DNA from: Pirellulales bacterium
GTDB taxonomy: Bacteria > Planctomycetota > Planctomycetia > Pirellulales > JALHLM01
Direction of reading: 5' to 3'
Assembly: GCA_022844585.1 (NCBI GenBank)
Contig: JALHLM010000344.1
Coordinates: 1 to 6,766, forward strand
Length of the DNA: 6,766 nucleotides
Below, one piece after another: positions 1-5,025 of this stretch. The position numbers and the translations under genes are program-made. Numbering within the stretch: the first letter of the stretch is position 1; every line of letters starts with the position of its first letter. The notes under the pieces are model-generated. The model was not told the DNA's origin. It saw only the letters and a program-made list of their open reading frames with translations, and ran no database searches.

Positions 1-512
1 TAGAGGCAGTTTTCCTTGCCCACGTCGAGCGAAAACTGCCGGATCGCTTCCAGAAACGGCTGGCTTTCGATATCGCCGACGGTGCCGCCGATCTCGGTGA
101 TCACCACGTCGACCTGCTCGTCGGCCAGCTTGTGGATCACCGACTTGATTTCGTTGGTGATGTGCGGGATCACCTGCACGGTCTTGCCGAGAAACTCGCC
201 GCGCCGCTCCTTGTTGATCACCGACAGGTAAATCTGCCCGGTCGTGTAATTCGAGTCGCGGGTCAGTGGGCTGTTGGTGAACCGCTCGTAGTGTCCCAGG
301 TCGAGATCCGTTTCGCTGCCGTCGTCCAGCACGTAAACTTCGCCGTGCTGGTAGGGACTCATCGTGCCGGGATCGACGTTGATGTACGGATCGAGCTTCT
401 GCATCCGCACGCGCAGCCCGCGGCGTTCCAGCAGCATGCCGATCGAGGCGCTCGTCAGCCCTTTTCCGAGGGAACTTACCACGCCGCCGGTCACGAAGAT
501 GTGTTTGGTCAT
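1..512 (-). CDS. pyrG: CTP synthase, N-terminal part (cut by the window edge)
   Basis: CTP synthase makes CTP from UTP, ATP and glutamine, the last step of de novo pyrimidine nucleotide synthesis in the cytoplasm. The first 170 codons are present, covering most of the amidoligase (synthase) domain; the C-terminal glutamine amidotransferase domain lies outside the window. Visible family blocks are TGGVVSSLGKG at residues 8-18 (nucleotide-binding loop, Lys17), KLDPYINVDPGTMSPYQHGE from about residue 39, ETDLDLGHYERF near 66-77 with the metal-binding Asp region, and EIGGTVGDIES near 140-150. The reading frame is open to the window edge and ends in a split codon. ATG at 512 matches the family's usual N-terminus. 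No Shine-Dalgarno sequence is seen: the bases just before the ATG read CCCCT. It is divergent from the LRR gene. The assignment is essentially certain from sequence conservation. Confidence 0.97.
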   Translation of the reverse strand, partial: MTKHIFVTGGVVSSLGKGLTSASIGMLLERRGLRVRMQKLDPYINVDPGTMSPYQHGEVYVLDDGSETDLDLGHYERFTNSPLTRDSNYTTGQIYLSVINKERRGEFLGKTVQVIPHITNEIKSVIHKLADEQVDVVITEIGGTVGDIESQPFLEAIRQFSLDVGKENCL

Positions 513-620
513 AGGGGTTTCGCGCTGGCATCCTGTCGGGCGAAAGGGGATCAGTTCGGGACGCTATCATGCTACCATGCCACCGCCCCGGGTTTGTAGC
601 CCCGCCGGTGATGCCCGGTT

Positions 621-650
621 TTCACCACGGAGGCACGGAGAACACGGAGG
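621..650. repeat. CACGGAG triple direct repeat (dispersed intergenic repeat type)
   Basis: Three copies of the heptamer CACGGAG start at 626, 634 and 643, preceded by TTCAC and followed by a G run. From memory, sequences of the form 'ttcaccacggaggcacggag' recur between genes in many planctomycete and other large bacterial genomes. They often produce spurious predicted proteins ending in VFSVPPW or VLRASVV, and both endings appear here on the minus strand. The heptamer repeat is seen directly. Membership in a genome-wide family is recalled, not tested, and the function is unknown. Confidence 0.6.
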
Positions 651-701
651 GGGGAGCGGAAGAAGGTGTAGGGCGTGGTGCGCCTCCGGAATAATTGGGG
701 T

Positions 702-737
702 GAGAATTGCGGCGATGCGCATGATCGCCGAGAATTG
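702..737. repeat. 8-base direct repeats GAGAATTG flanking a 7-bp hairpin
   Basis: GAGAATTG occurs at 702-709 and again at 730-737. Between them CGGCGAT (710-716) pairs perfectly with ATCGCCG (724-730) around a 7-base loop, and the central ATGCGCAT (715-722) is itself a perfect palindrome. The structure lies 6 to 41 bases before the LRR start codon. It could be an operator, a 5' leader hairpin or a small insertion scar. Nothing in the sequence decides which. Confidence 0.45.
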
Positions 738-742
738 ACCGG

Positions 743-1768
743 ATGAGTTCGACGGATTCCCAACCTAAGCAAGTTGTGCGGCGGCACGCGCGCCGTTGGC
801 GCTGGCGCCCGCAGTTTGGATTGCGGACGCTGTTGGTGGGAAGTTTGATGATTGGGGTGGTGCTCGCCAAACTTCCGAAGGCGGCTCTCGATGCGAGTCA
901 ACAACGCGAGGTCATTGAAAAGGTCGCCCTGCTTGGCGGTTCTGTGCAAATTACGGTGAACGACTCCCATTGGGCTAGGAATTTCCGCGAGTGGCTTGGA
1001 AGTGAATACTTTGACACCATTGAACAAGTCAACCTGAACTCGACCGGCGCGACCGACGAGGACGTCATTGCGATTCTGCAAGTGACCGATCTGACGTCGC
1101 TCAATTTAAGCGGAACGCAAGTCACTGACGCGGTATTACCAAAACTCGCGGACGAAACGCGACTCGAGGAACTCGGCTTGAGACGGACGGGCGTGACCGA
1201 TGACGGACTCGAGCATCTTGTGCGGATGGCCTCGCTCAAACATCTGCGTTTGAGCGGACCGGAGATTACCGACAGAGGACTGGCCGTCATCGCCAAGATC
1301 AAAAACCTTAAGGTGCTTGTCCTCGGCAGAACTCGCATAACGGCTTCCGGGTTAGCGGTGCTACGTGGCCACTCGCGATTGACTGAGTTGCGGCTGCTGA
1401 ACGCTGTTTTTTCCGGCCCCGGGCTGTTCGTCCTTGCGGAATTGCCGGAGTTGCGAATATTGGATCTCGATTTTGCGTCGTTCAACGTGGCTGACATGGC
1501 GCAATTGGCGACGCTACATCAGGTCGAGGAGTTCTCGTTTGCCGGCGGTAGCCTCACGGACGAAGACATATTGCAATTTGCGGCAATTCGCCCGCGAACA
1601 TCATTGACGCTTCATCTACCAAATGCAGAGCAGTTGACGAAGGCAGGACTCCTCCACCTGAAAACCGTACCAAATCTTCACGTCGTGACACTTTATAATG
1701 ATCGATTGAGCGACAGCGACTTTGACGAACTGCGCAAAGAATTACCCTTCTGCACGATCAATCGATAA
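743..1768 (+). CDS. Membrane-anchored leucine-rich-repeat protein
   Basis: This 341-residue protein has a basic cytoplasmic N-terminus (RRHARRWRWRPQ, residues 13-24), one predicted membrane segment at about 26-43 (FGLRTLLVGSLMIGVVLA), and a short helical linker (QQREVIEKVALLGGSVQ). About ten leucine-rich repeats of roughly 24 residues follow, from about residue 93 to 335. The consensus is LxxLxLsgTxVTDxgLxxL, with clear units at LTSLNLSGTQVTD, LEELGLRRTGVTD, LKHLRLSGPEITD and LKVLVLGRTRIT. The later units (216-300) are degenerate. The architecture matches a large planctomycete family of unknown function, thought to bind proteins on the outer face of the cytoplasmic membrane. ATG 743 is the first start after an in-frame stop at 722-724, with no strong Shine-Dalgarno site. 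The gene looks less GC-rich than its neighbours, with more TTG, AAT and ATT codons. It converges on the CxxCH gene. Ligand and role are unknown. Confidence 0.9.
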   Translation: MSSTDSQPKQVVRRHARRWRWRPQFGLRTLLVGSLMIGVVLAKLPKAALDASQQREVIEKVALLGGSVQITVNDSHWARNFREWLGSEYFDTIEQVNLNSTGATDEDVIAILQVTDLTSLNLSGTQVTDAVLPKLADETRLEELGLRRTGVTDDGLEHLVRMASLKHLRLSGPEITDRGLAVIAKIKNLKVLVLGRTRITASGLAVLRGHSRLTELRLLNAVFSGPGLFVLAELPELRILDLDFASFNVADMAQLATLHQVEEFSFAGGSLTDEDILQFAAIRPRTSLTLHLPNAEQLTKAGLLHLKTVPNLHVVTLYNDRLSDSDFDELRKELPFCTINR

Positions 1769-1770
1769 AG

Positions 1771-1791
1771 ATCAAACAGAATGTGCTTGAT
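1771..1791. terminator. Weak hairpin between convergent genes
   Basis: ATCAA (1771-1775) can pair with TTGAT (1787-1791), with one further C-G pair after a mismatch. It lies in the 49-base gap between the convergent stops of the LRR and CxxCH genes, where a bidirectional terminator is expected. The stem is short and has no clear T tract, so the call is weak. Confidence 0.22.
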
Positions 1792-1817
1792 TGAAACGGG
1801 ACGGCTGACATTGCCTA

Positions 1818-3122
1818 CTAGTCGGCCGCACACAACTCCGCCGACAGCGTCTCGCGCAAAATATCTCGAATTGCTTGCCGATCCGCGATGGACAATCCCT
1901 TGAATTCGTCCGACGTCGGAGACCCGTCGAGCGTGGCCCAAAGCTTCGCAAAGAACACCGTCTTAAGCGCCTCCGGCATCTCCGTCACGCCGCGCGAGTA
2001 GATCAAATAGCTGCACGGGTACTTGAACAACCGCCGTTCGAGGTCCAGTTCGCGGAGCGACCTGCCTTGCGGATCGCGCGGGCCGCGTTGGCTGAATTCC
2101 TGGGCGAAACCGCTCGTGCCTTCGATCTTTTCGCCGAGCGGGGCTTCGCCGTCCAGGAGCATCACTTTGAGCAAGCCTTCGGCAGCGTTGTTGATACGGC
2201 GTTGCGTGCTTTCAGATTGAAAATCGGCGGGGCGATCGAGCGCCTGGTTCATCGCGTCGGCGTCGCGGAGCGCGTAGCGCGTTTGATAGACCGCTTGCGC
2301 GAGCTGATTCTGCACCGTCGTCTGATGTTCGAGCACCATCAGTGCGACGATATCGCTATGCGGCGTCAGGTACCGGCTCGTATCGAAGCGATCCTCGAGC
2401 GACGTGACGTTCGCGCCCGGCTCGCGATTCAGTTCCTCGACCTTCATCGCTTCGGAAAACCATTGATTGCCGAAATGCCGCAGTTGGCCGTGCCGGCCGG
2501 TGACGTACCAGCCGCCCCAGCGCTCCTTAAGCGGACTGCGGTGGTCGGTCAGAAATGAGCCGTTGCGCAGAATGGGATGCCCCGAAATGTCCGGGTACAC
2601 GCTGCGCACGATATGCCCCGGCGCGCCATGCGTGAGCGACGAGGCGTGGCACTGCGTGCATTCGTGGTTCTGCCGCAAGAACTCCGGCCTGCCGAAGCCG
2701 GATTGATCGACGGTGTAGAAGATCGGCCCCAGTTGTGGATCGTAGGCGGTCACTTCCAGAAGGCTGCTTCCTTGCACCCAGCCGACATACACGTCGTCGG
2801 AGAAATAGAGCGCTCGCGGCGTCTTCGGCGAAATCCGCTCGCTCTGAAAACTGGTCTTCGTGAACACCAAGACCTGCGAGGAGACGGGAATCTCCCAGGC
2901 TTCCAACAGCGCCTTCAACACGCCCTGCCGGCCTTCGCGTTGAAGCGACGCATCATCGTGCGACAATCGCTCGATCAACCGCGAAACTGGCTGGTCCGTC
3001 GGCGCGGTCGCATAATGGATGGGCGCGCCTTCGAAGTCGTATTGCGCGCGGGCCGCGCGGGTTCCAACCGCCGCGAGTAGCGCGGCCGCCACCACCGAGT
3101 AAGCAATCGGCTGGGAGTACAT
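1818..3122 (-). CDS. Secreted c-type-cytochrome-like protein with one CxxCH motif
   Basis: This 434-residue protein has an N-terminal signal peptide: a hydrophobic stretch at about 8-20 and probable cleavage after ARA (residue 26). It has a single CTQCH haem-attachment motif at 155-159. It should therefore be exported and may carry one covalently bound haem c. The motif sits in a large conserved region rather than a compact cytochrome fold. Blocks that I recall from uncharacterised homologues in Planctomycetota and Acidobacteria include IPVSSQVLVFTKTSFQ (78-93), PRALYFSDDVYVGWVQG (102-118), HIVRSVYPD (170-178), SPLKERWGGWYVTG (196-209) and SDIVALMVLEHQT (256-268). His170, His182, His194 and His211 or a Met could be the second haem ligand; none is clearly indicated. 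The mRNA has no Shine-Dalgarno site, and a 9-bp inverted repeat ends just before the ATG. The protoglobin gene lies upstream in the same direction, beyond a strong hairpin. The substrate and redox partner are unknown. Confidence 0.85.
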   Translation of the reverse strand: MYSQPIAYSVVAAALLAAVGTRAARAQYDFEGAPIHYATAPTDQPVSRLIERLSHDDASLQREGRQGVLKALLEAWEIPVSSQVLVFTKTSFQSERISPKTPRALYFSDDVYVGWVQGSSLLEVTAYDPQLGPIFYTVDQSGFGRPEFLRQNHECTQCHASSLTHGAPGHIVRSVYPDISGHPILRNGSFLTDHRSPLKERWGGWYVTGRHGQLRHFGNQWFSEAMKVEELNREPGANVTSLEDRFDTSRYLTPHSDIVALMVLEHQTTVQNQLAQAVYQTRYALRDADAMNQALDRPADFQSESTQRRINNAAEGLLKVMLLDGEAPLGEKIEGTSGFAQEFSQRGPRDPQGRSLRELDLERRLFKYPCSYLIYSRGVTEMPEALKTVFFAKLWATLDGSPTSDEFKGLSIADRQAIRDILRETLSAELCAAD

Positions 3123-3151
3123 TGAAAACTTGGGGGAGTGGGAAGTTTTCA
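3123..3151 (-). promoter_or_regulatory. 9-bp perfect inverted repeat abutting the start codon of the CxxCH gene
   Basis: TGAAAACTT (3123-3131) and AAGTTTTCA (3143-3151) are perfect inverted copies separated by 11 bases that are G-rich on the plus strand. In the mRNA of the minus-strand gene the stem would end at the base before AUG, with a C-rich loop. This could be a protein operator in DNA or a hairpin that limits ribosome access. The repeat is observed; its function is inferred. Confidence 0.5.
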
Positions 3152-3169
3152 GTGTGCAGTCACGGTGAT

Positions 3170-3202
3170 ATCCGGCGCGAGCGGTTTGGACTCGCGCCGG
3201 AT
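3170..3202 (-). terminator. 12-bp perfect stem-loop downstream of the protoglobin gene
   Basis: ATCCGGCGCGAG (3170-3181) pairs perfectly with CTCGCGCCGGAT (3191-3202) around a 9-base loop. It begins 20 bases after the protoglobin stop codon at 3223-3225. The GC-rich stem suits a terminator or mRNA 3'-end stabiliser, but no T tract follows on the minus strand, so it is not a canonical intrinsic terminator. It separates the protoglobin from the CxxCH gene and suggests that the latter has its own promoter, or is expressed only by read-through. Confidence 0.6.
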
Positions 3203-3222
3203 TTCGAATGCCATGTGTGAAA

Positions 3223-3849
3223 CTATACCGAAACGGCGATGCGTTCAGCGCCGTTACCCGCGTGCGCCGCTTTCGGGGCCGCCTGGTAGTGGCGATTGAT
3301 CAAGTCATTTTGCACCCAGAGCAACTTGCTAAAGGCGCGAATCGTGCGCGTTTCGTCTTCGCGGCTAAGACCGAGGCTGAAGATCGTCGCGTTCAACGCA
3401 TCCGCCACGAAGCCCAGCAGCGCGTTCATCTGCACGAGCGGGACATTGATCGCCTGGCTCCCTTGGCCCGGCGTGTGCATCTTGCCGACCAGGTCGAGGT
3501 AGCCGACCATCGCGTCGTCATATGCGCCGGTGACCAACTTGACCAGGTAGCGTTGCAAATGGGCTTTGCGAAACTGAATCTGTTCGTGGTCCATCGTCAG
3601 GGCTTCGACGCTCGTCGGAACGTCGCCTTCGTAGCCGGATTGGCGTGGGACAAAGTGCCGCCAGGTGGCGTCGTACGTGGCCAGCTTGTCGTAGACGGCG
3701 TCGACGAGGGATGCCACCAGCGGGGCCAGATGTGCGGCCGAGGCGTGGATCGCCTCGATATCGGCGCCGTTCAAGCCCATGAATTCGGTGACGTACGCGA
3801 AGCGATAGGCGAGATCGGACTCCAGTCGGGGTTCGTCGATATGCCGCAT
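3223..3849 (-). CDS. Single-domain protoglobin (haem-binding gas sensor/carrier)
   Basis: This is a 208-residue protein of the protoglobin branch of the globin superfamily, predicted to bind b-type haem and O2, CO or NO in the cytoplasm. By comparison with Methanosarcina acetivorans protoglobin recalled from memory, YLDLVGKMHT (117-126) places the proximal haem ligand at His125 (archaeal His120). LVDAVYDKL aligns with the B-helix, so Tyr53 equals distal Tyr61, while the preceding Trp60 is replaced by Val. SQAINVPLVQMNALLGF around 131-147 forms the later globin helices. The length fits a stand-alone protoglobin: no signalling domain follows, only a loose tail (QAAPKAAHAGNGAERIAVSV). I chose ATG 3849 because AAGGA lies 8 bases upstream. 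A TTG at 3891 would add 14 basic residues encoded by the leader hairpin. The gene is divergent from an Rrf2 regulator that probably controls it. The role could be NO or O2 sensing or detoxification. Confidence 0.88.
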   Translation of the reverse strand: MRHIDEPRLESDLAYRFAYVTEFMGLNGADIEAIHASAAHLAPLVASLVDAVYDKLATYDATWRHFVPRQSGYEGDVPTSVEALTMDHEQIQFRKAHLQRYLVKLVTGAYDDAMVGYLDLVGKMHTPGQGSQAINVPLVQMNALLGFVADALNATIFSLGLSREDETRTIRAFSKLLWVQNDLINRHYQAAPKAAHAGNGAERIAVSV

Positions 3850-3873
3850 GGTCTTCGTCCTTTTTGTTTGTCG

Positions 3874-3889
3874 GCCGCCGCGAGGCGGC
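3874..3889 (-). promoter_or_regulatory. Leader hairpin upstream of the protoglobin ribosome site
   Basis: GCCGCC (3874-3879) and GGCGGC (3884-3889) form a 6-bp GC stem with a 4-base loop in the predicted 5' leader of the protoglobin mRNA. An A-rich stretch with the AAGGA ribosome site follows before the ATG at 3849. It may stabilise the leader or keep the ribosome site unpaired. There is no match to a known riboswitch. Confidence 0.35.
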
Positions 3890-3907
3890 AAGGAGTTCGA
3901 ACTAGCC

Positions 3908-3927
3908 CCACGACTCCGGGATCGTGG
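3908..3927. promoter_or_regulatory. Palindrome CCACGA-N8-TCGTGG in the divergent region
   Basis: Perfect 6-base arms at 3908-3913 and 3922-3927 are separated by 8 bases whose centre CCGG is also symmetric, so 16 of 20 positions are symmetric. It lies between the divergent protoglobin and Rrf2 genes, just upstream of a TATATT (3928-3933) that could serve as the Rrf2 -10 element. It is a candidate operator; the bound regulator is unknown. Confidence 0.4.
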
Positions 3928-3930
3928 TAT

Positions 3931-3948
3931 ATTGGCGACGCCGACAAT
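3931..3948. promoter_or_regulatory. Imperfect palindrome ATTG-N10-CAAT at the protoglobin promoter
   Basis: The 18 bases read the same on both strands at 14 positions, with ATTG and CAAT at the ends. The palindrome overlaps the proposed -10 element and the expected start of transcription of the protoglobin gene on the minus strand. A repressor bound here would block the globin promoter, which makes it the best-placed operator candidate for the Rrf2 protein. Confidence 0.4.
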
Positions 3949-3976
3949 GGTAGGCCACGCAAATACTGGATGTCAA
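3947..3976 (-). promoter_or_regulatory. Sigma-70-like promoter for the protoglobin gene
   Basis: On the minus strand a perfect TTGACA -35 box (plus-strand 3971-3976) is followed after 18 bases by TACCAT (3947-3952), a 4-of-6 match to the -10 consensus. Transcription would begin near 3940, giving a leader of about 90 bases. Box matches and spacing are read directly. That it is used is inferred. Confidence 0.5.
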
Positions 3977-3988
3977 GGTCTGGATATC
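3966..3988. promoter_or_regulatory. Direct repeat CTGGATGTC / CTGGATATC before the Rrf2 start
   Basis: Two 9-base copies at 3966-3974 and 3980-3988 differ at one base and begin 14 bases apart. They overlap the -35 box of the protoglobin promoter and end 6 bases before the Rrf2 start codon. They could be a tandem regulator site, for Rrf2 autoregulation or for another factor. The spacing does not match a helical turn exactly, so this is tentative. Confidence 0.3.
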
Positions 3989-3994
3989 TAAATC

Positions 3995-4459
3995 GTGATT
4001 TCTCAAACGGTCGAATACGCCCTCCGGGCTTCCGTACTGTTGGCCGACGAATCGGCCGGCGCTCGCACTGTGGACGAGATCGCGGAGGTCACTCGGGTCC
4101 CCAAAGCCTACCTATCGAAGGTGATGCAAAGCTTGCAGCGGGCAGGACTTGTGACGTCCCAGCGCGGCCTCCACGGCGGGTTCCGGCTGGCGAAACGGCC
4201 GGAGGATATCTCCATCCTGGAAGTGGTCAACGCCGTCGAGAAGCTGCAACGCATCCGGACCTGCCCTCTGGGCCTCGCATCCCACGGCGTGCGGCTCTGC
4301 CCGCTCCACAAACGGCTCGACGACGCCATGGCGATGGTGGAACGGGCGTTCGAGTCCTCGACTCTAGCCGAGGTCATCGCGGAACCATCGGAAAGCGTGC
4401 CGCTTTGCGATTTTCCTAAGAAGGCGCCGGCCACCGACGAAAGCGTGGCCGAGAGCTAG
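3995..4459 (+). CDS. Rrf2-family transcriptional regulator (possible Fe-S redox/NO sensor)
   Basis: This 154-residue protein is a winged-helix DNA-binding regulator of the Rrf2 family (IscR, NsrR, RsrR, CymR). The N-terminus ISQTVEYALRA (2-12) is the family's first helix. TVDEIAEVTRVPKAYLSKVMQSLQRAGLV (25-53) is the helix-turn-helix, and SQRGLHGGFRLAK (55-67) is the wing with the diagnostic glycines. Cysteines are Cys90 (RTCPLG), Cys102 (LCPLH) and Cys138 (PLCDF). Cys90 and Cys102 fall in the loop that holds the Fe-S cluster in NsrR and IscR, but their spacing (C-X11-C) differs from the usual compact three-cysteine pattern. His97 or His105 could contribute. The GTG start at 3995 fits the family N-terminus; no strong Shine-Dalgarno site is seen. 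It is divergent from the protoglobin and likely controls it and itself. The named subfamily is left open because the cysteine pattern is non-standard. Confidence 0.93.
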   Translation: MISQTVEYALRASVLLADESAGARTVDEIAEVTRVPKAYLSKVMQSLQRAGLVTSQRGLHGGFRLAKRPEDISILEVVNAVEKLQRIRTCPLGLASHGVRLCPLHKRLDDAMAMVERAFESSTLAEVIAEPSESVPLCDFPKKAPATDESVAES

Positions 4460-4518
4460 CGCCGACGGCCACGGAGCTATGCTTGTCGATGGATTCATAG
4501 TCCGTCGAGGAAAGCATT

Positions 4519-5025
4519 TTGTCCGCACTTGCGATCGCCCCGCCGTTCGAAGTCGTCCGCGATTTTCACGCGCAATCGGACGTCTTGCGCCGGCGGCGCT
4601 ACGGCATGATTGAAATGCGCGGCGGCCGCTTGCACCAGATCGTCTTGCGGCCGTTGCCGAAACTGATTTCGTGGCCGGACCTGACCGTGCTCGGCGCCTG
4701 GCAGCACCGGCATCGGGCCGGCGATCGCTGCCTGTTGTACTACAACCAGCCGCGGCGGATGAGCAACTTCATCGCGCTCAAGTACGTCGTCAGTTATCGC
4801 GAAGCGACGCTCGCCACGTTTCGTGGCGCCTTGCAAGTGCTCGAAGCGATCGCGGCATTGAAACGCATCGACGCGATCGTTTGCGACGCCGCCAACCTGC
4901 GACTCAGCGATCGCCTCGCCACGCGCTGGGGCTGGGAACCGCATTGCCCCTCGCGGTGGCATCGCAATTTCATTAAGCGGTTTTATGGGACGTATCCGGA
5001 GAAGTCGTGGGAGTCTTTACTTTGA
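4519..5025 (+). CDS. Conserved planctomycete protein of unknown function, GNAT-like C-terminus
   Basis: This 168-residue soluble protein has no signal peptide or membrane segment. I do not recognise a named family, although the sequence style recalls short conserved proteins seen in planctomycete genomes. The N-terminal half contains a basic cluster LRRRRYGMIEMRGGRLHQIVLRPL (23-46) and SWPDLTVLGAWQHRHRAGDRCLLYY (51-75). The C-terminal part, AIVCDAANLRLSDRLATRWGWEP (119-141) then RWHRNFIKRFYGTYP (146-160), resembles the end of a GNAT acetyltransferase fold (Asn-x-Arg, then GWE, then a basic strand), but no acetyl-CoA loop (R/QxxGxG/A) is visible. A catalytic acetyltransferase is therefore doubtful. 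The start is TTG 4519, preceded by GAGG 8 bases upstream and by an in-frame stop at 4498-4500. It follows the Rrf2 gene by 59 bases in the same direction and may be co-transcribed. Its stop overlaps the convergent NRDE gene. Confidence 0.78.
   Translation: MSALAIAPPFEVVRDFHAQSDVLRRRRYGMIEMRGGRLHQIVLRPLPKLISWPDLTVLGAWQHRHRAGDRCLLYYNQPRRMSNFIALKYVVSYREATLATFRGALQVLEAIAALKRIDAIVCDAANLRLSDRLATRWGWEPHCPSRWHRNFIKRFYGTYPEKSWESLL

Larger units (their letters stand above)
513..742. other. Divergent intergenic region between pyrG and the LRR gene
   Basis: This 230-base stretch must hold the promoters of two divergent genes. I see no convincing sigma-70 promoter with both boxes. An AT-richer patch at about 565-580 could hold the pyrG -10 element. 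The region also contains the CACGGAG triple repeat and the small hairpin listed separately. Open frames that cross it on either strand have no family resemblance and translate the repeat, so no gene is called. Confidence 0.6.

Noticed and set aside
572..1081. Minus-strand open frames across the pyrG/LRR intergenic region and LRR start
   Set aside because: They translate the CACGGAG repeat (ending in VLRASVV or VFSVPPW style strings) and the antisense of the LRR gene, a well-known kind of false prediction.
1875..3080. Long plus-strand open frames antisense to the CxxCH gene
   Set aside because: The minus-strand frame has a signal peptide, CxxCH and conserved blocks. The plus-strand frames are Arg/Ala-rich shadows.
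3850..3891. TTG start giving a 14-residue longer protoglobin
   Set aside because: The extra residues are encoded by the leader hairpin and ribosome-site region. ATG 3849 has a well-placed AAGGA.
3932..3947. TTG-N10-CAA as an FNR/CRP-type site
   Set aside because: FNR sites are TTGAT-N4-ATCAA (14 bases) and CRP sites TGTGA-N6-TCACA. The half-sites and spacing here fit neither.
3208..4419. Plus-strand open frame of 403 codons across the protoglobin and Rrf2 region
   Set aside because: It runs antisense to the protoglobin and out of frame through the Rrf2 gene. Its translation is Arg-rich with no family resemblance, whereas both overlapped genes have clear family motifs.
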